From positions 62,001 to 126,000 of the forward strand of contig NZ_JBDLLW010000002.1 in NCBI RefSeq assembly GCF_043789415.1: a stretch of 64,000 nt of DNA. The letters are read 5' to 3'. Source of the DNA: Renibacterium sp043789415 (lineage in GTDB: Bacteria > Actinomycetota > Actinomycetes > Actinomycetales > Micrococcaceae). The position numbers and the translations under genes were made by a program. Position 1 is the stretch's first letter; the number at the start of each line of letters is the position of its first letter. Below, piece after piece: positions 58,677 through 64,000 of this stretch. The notes under the pieces are model-generated. The model was given only the letters and a program-made list of their open reading frames with translations. It did not search any database and had not been told where the DNA came from.

Positions 58677-60152
58677 CTAGTTAGCCGTCGGCCAGGGTCC
58701 TACTTTTTCCCGGTTGCTGCGGCCATCGGCGGAGAAATCAGCGAGATCCCCCACCTTGTGCACCTTGAGCGAATTCGTCGAACCGGCTTGCCCGGGAGGC
58801 GAACCAGCGGCGATCACCACGACGTCGTCCAGCTCGACCAGGCCGCGCTCCAGCAAGGCGTTGTCCACCTGCTCGGTCATCTCGTCGGTGTGGTGCACCA
58901 TCGGCACCATCATCGGCTGGATACCCCAAGTCAGCGACAGCTGGTTCCAGACCCGCTCATCCGGGGTGAAGGCCACCACGGGCTTGGTCGGGCGGAGCCG
59001 GGAGAGCCTGCGAGCGGAATCACCGGACTGGGTGAAGGCGCAGACGTACTTCGCATTGAGCTGATCGGCGATCACCACGGCCGCGCGGGTGATCGCCCCG
59101 CCGCGGGTCTTCGGATCGGTGCCCAGTGCGGGAACCCGCTCCAGGCCGTGCTCCTCGGTGGACTCAATGATCCGGGCCATCGTGCGGACCGTCTCGATCG
59201 GGTACTTGCCAACGCTGGTCTCGCCCGAGAGCATCACGGCGTCGGCGCCGTCGAGCACTGCGTTGGCGCAGTCAGAGGCCTCGGCACGGGTCGGCCGCGG
59301 GTTCTCGATCATGGATTCCAGCACCTGAGTGGCCACAATCACCGGCTTAGCCCAGCGGCGGGCCAGCTCGATGGCGCGCTTCTGCACGATCGGCACCTCT
59401 TCAAGAGGCAGTTCGACGCCGAGATCGCCACGAGCGACCATAATGGCGTCGAAGGCGTCGATGATCTCGGGCAGGTTCGCCACCGCCTGAGGTTTCTCGA
59501 TCTTGGCGATCACCGGCACCCGGCGACCTTCCTCGTCCATGATCTCGTGGACTCGCTTGATGTCGATGGCGTCCCGCACGAAGGAGAGCGCCACCAGATC
59601 GACGCCGCGGCCCAGGGCCCAGCGCAGATCGGCTTCGTCCTTCTCACTGAGCGCTGGCACGTTGACCGCGACGCCGGGCAGGTTGATTCCCTTGTTATTG
59701 GAGACCATGCCTCCCACTACGACTTCGGTGACCACCTTCACGTTATCCACCGCAGTGGCCCGCAGTGAGACCTTGCCGTCGTCGATGAGCAGCAGGTCGC
59801 CTACTTTGACGTCCTCGGTGAGGCTTTTCAGCGTGGTGGAGCAGATGTCCTTGTTTCCGGGCACATCCTCGGTGGTGATGGTGAAGACATCTCCCGGAGC
59901 GAGTGCATAGGGCCCGTCGACGAAGCGACCCAGCCTGATCTTCGGCCCTTGCAGATCCGCCATGATCGCCACTGGCTTCCCCAGTTGCCCGGCAGCCTTG
60001 CGGACGTTCTCATAGGTTTCATTGTGCACGGTGTAGTCGCCGTGGCTCATATTCATTCGGGCGACGTCAACCCCAGCCTCGAGCACGGCCAAGGCCTGCT
60101 CAAAGCCAGCGATTGCCGGCCCAAAAGTTGCAACGATTTTTGCGCGTCTCAT
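58677..60152 (-). CDS. pyk: Pyruvate kinase
   Basis: Pyruvate kinase makes pyruvate and ATP from phosphoenolpyruvate, the last step of glycolysis. The 491-residue protein begins MRRAKIVATFGPA and has RMNMSHGDY near residue 33, the signature VIAKIEKPQAVANLPEI (catalytic Lys) near 214, MVARGDLGVELPLEEVP near 236, ATQVLESMI and the C-terminal domain with TQSGDSARRLSRLRP. Length and order are normal. It is monocistronic, downstream of gltBD on the same strand. Confidence 0.98.
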   Translation of the reverse strand: MRRAKIVATFGPAIAGFEQALAVLEAGVDVARMNMSHGDYTVHNETYENVRKAAGQLGKPVAIMADLQGPKIRLGRFVDGPYALAPGDVFTITTEDVPGNKDICSTTLKSLTEDVKVGDLLLIDDGKVSLRATAVDNVKVVTEVVVGGMVSNNKGINLPGVAVNVPALSEKDEADLRWALGRGVDLVALSFVRDAIDIKRVHEIMDEEGRRVPVIAKIEKPQAVANLPEIIDAFDAIMVARGDLGVELPLEEVPIVQKRAIELARRWAKPVIVATQVLESMIENPRPTRAEASDCANAVLDGADAVMLSGETSVGKYPIETVRTMARIIESTEEHGLERVPALGTDPKTRGGAITRAAVVIADQLNAKYVCAFTQSGDSARRLSRLRPTKPVVAFTPDERVWNQLSLTWGIQPMMVPMVHHTDEMTEQVDNALLERGLVELDDVVVIAAGSPPGQAGSTNSLKVHKVGDLADFSADGRSNREKVGPWPTAN

Positions 60153-60238
60153 ATACCTACCCTAGTCTGAGCCATCGGGGCTCGCGTGTGCTGAGTCATT
60201 ACTACAGTGAATCTTTGGTGAATCTTTGCTTATTTTGC

Positions 60239-61688
60239 TTATAACGGCGCAATTGCAACATCGCTGGGGGCCACCGGTGCGGGCAGGATGGTGGAACCGC
60301 TGAGGTACTTATCCACCGCGGCGGCGCTCGCCCGGCCCTCCGCGATCGCCCAGACGATCAGCGATTGCCCACGACCGGCGTCGCCAGCCACGAAGACGCC
60401 TTCGGTATTCGTCATGTAATAGCCGTCGCGCACCACATTGCCCCGGGCATCCAGTTCGGTGTCCAGTTGCTCGCTGAGCTGAACGGTCTCCGGTCCAGTG
60501 AAGCCGAGGGACAGGAACACCAAGTCCGCGGGAATTTCCCGTTCGGTGCCCGGCTTAGGCAGTCGTTTGCCATCGACATACTCGGTTTCGGCGATTCTCA
60601 GCCCGGTGAGCACACCGTCTTTGCCGATGAATTCCACGGTCGAAGCGAGGTAGGTACGTTCGCCGCCCTCTTCGTGGGCGCTCGCCACCTCGAACAGCGT
60701 GGGGAACATCGGCCACGGCTGGTGCGCGGGGCGTTCCGCGGGAGGCTGCTGACCGATCGCCAGCGTGGTCACGGACGCAGCCTGCTGGCGGTGCGCGGTG
60801 CCCAGGCAATCCGCACCGGTATCGCCGCCACCCAGGATGATCACGTGCTTTCCCTGGGCGTCGATCTGGTTCTCGACAGCGTCTCCGGCCACCACCCTAT
60901 TGGCCTGCACCAGATAGTCCATCGCGAAGTGCACCCCCGAGAGCTCACGGCCCGGAATCGGCAGATCACGCGGCACGGTGGCACCGGTGGCGATCAGCAC
61001 GGTGTCGTAACGACGTCGTAATTGCTCCCAGGAGACATCCTTGCCGATCTCCACGCCGGTCCGGAACCTGGTGCCCTCGGCGCGCATCTGCTCCAGACGA
61101 CGGTCCAGATGCTCTTTTTCCATCTTGAAATCGGGGATTCCATAGCGCAGCAGGCCGCCGATCCGGTCATCTCGCTCGTACACCGCAACGGTGTGGCCGA
61201 CCCGGGTCAGCTGCTGTGCGGCCGCGAGCCCGGCGGGGCCGGAGCCCACCACCGCGACCGTACGCCCGGTCAACCGGGCCGGTGGCAGCGGTTTGACCCA
61301 ATCGTTATCAAAGGCTTCGTCGATGATCGACACTTCGACTTGCTTGATGGTCACCGCGGGCTGGTTGATGCCGAGCACACAGGAGGACTCACAGGGAGCC
61401 GGGCAGAGCCGACCGGTGAATTCGGGAAAGTTATTGGTGGCGTGCAGCCGTTCAATAGCCTCTTCGCCCTTGTCCCGGCGCACCAGGTCGTTCCACTCCG
61501 GGATCAGGTTACCCAGCGGGCAGCCCTGATGGCAGAACGGCACTCCGCAGTCCATGCAGCGACCGGCCTGCGATTTCAGCACGCCTTTTTCCTGCGCTTC
61601 GTAGACCTCTTTCCAGTCCATGATGCGCACCGGAACGGGGCGCCTGGGCTGGGTCTGCCGGTTGCGGACGTCCAAGAAACCTCGTGGA

Positions 61689-61696
<8 letters not shown>
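60239..61696 (-). CDS. gltD: Glutamate synthase [NADPH], small subunit
   Basis: GltD passes electrons from NADPH via FAD and 4Fe-4S clusters to the large subunit, which makes glutamate from glutamine and 2-oxoglutarate. The 485-residue protein has Cys clusters CMDCGVPFCHQGCP near residue 42 and CPAPCESSCVLG near 97, the FAD site GSGPAGLAAAQQL near 151, the NADPH site GGGDTGADC near 292, and GVFVAGDAGRGQSLIVWAI near the end. It overlaps the 3' end of gltB by 8 bp, so the subunits are co-translated. Confidence 0.97.

Positions 61697-64000
<2,304 letters not shown>

Overview
The window looks like chromosomal DNA from a moderately GC-rich actinomycete, most probably a Micrococcaceae (Arthrobacter-like) organism. 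This rests on the uvrC-rapZ-yvcK-whiA block, the gltB-gltD / pyk / ANTAR regulator / polA / rpsA / coaE / uvrB order, a CoaE-GrpB fusion protein, an actinobacterial PdtaR-type regulator and frequent GTG starts. The genus is inferred. Coding density is high and most genes are on the minus strand. No phage, transposase, CRISPR array or replication origin was seen.

Layout. 1-4.5 kb: a flavin-dependent oxidoreductase group (two luciferase-like monooxygenases, a flavin reductase and an FAD/NAD(P)-binding protein), the first gene cut by the window edge. 4.6-8.0 kb: pgk, gap and sodA. 8.1-13.2 kb: whiA, yvcK, rapZ and uvrC. 13.3-17.6 kb: an acyltransferase, a HAD phosphatase and uvrA. 17.7-22.3 kb: a heterodimeric ABC exporter flanked by a MarR and a GntR regulator. 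22.3-31.5 kb: accessory enzymes, an ArsR regulator with a coupled small ORF, a DExH helicase, an MFS transporter, and a TerC-type membrane protein behind a yybP-ykoY (manganese) riboswitch. 31.6-38.5 kb: uvrB, coaE-grpB, small genes and rpsA. 38.6-42.3 kb: two tandem Eis-like acetyltransferases and an SDR. 42.3-46.1 kb: a low-GC intergenic stretch and a secreted GH87-like alpha-1,3-glucanase. 46.2-54.7 kb: polA, a phosphate transporter, a thioesterase, a P-loop NTPase, and a PadR / MFS / reductase operon. 55-57.5 kb: a UDP-sugar dehydrogenase and a GT4 glycosyltransferase. 57.7-64 kb: tRNA-Leu(CAA), a PdtaR-like regulator, pyk, gltD and the 3' part of gltB.

How the genes work together. The core supplies nucleotide-excision repair (uvrA, uvrB, uvrC and polA, with an SOS-box-like site before uvrA), lower glycolysis (gap, pgk, pyk), ammonia assimilation (gltBD), and translation and CoA synthesis. 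The accessory genes are mostly efflux, acetylation and oxidoreduction genes with their own regulators.

The most unusual signals are non-coding. (1) A perfect 16-bp hairpin presents the start codon of a RibD/DHFR-like gene in its 5-nt loop. (2) Two arrays of tandem hairpin repeats, with 54-bp and 60-bp units, sit directly before pgk and directly after rpsA. (3) TGAC motifs recur at helical spacing in a divergent promoter region. (4) A family of dispersed palindromic intergenic elements is present. (5) A 43-codon ORF with a strong ribosome binding site ends against the arsR start codon.
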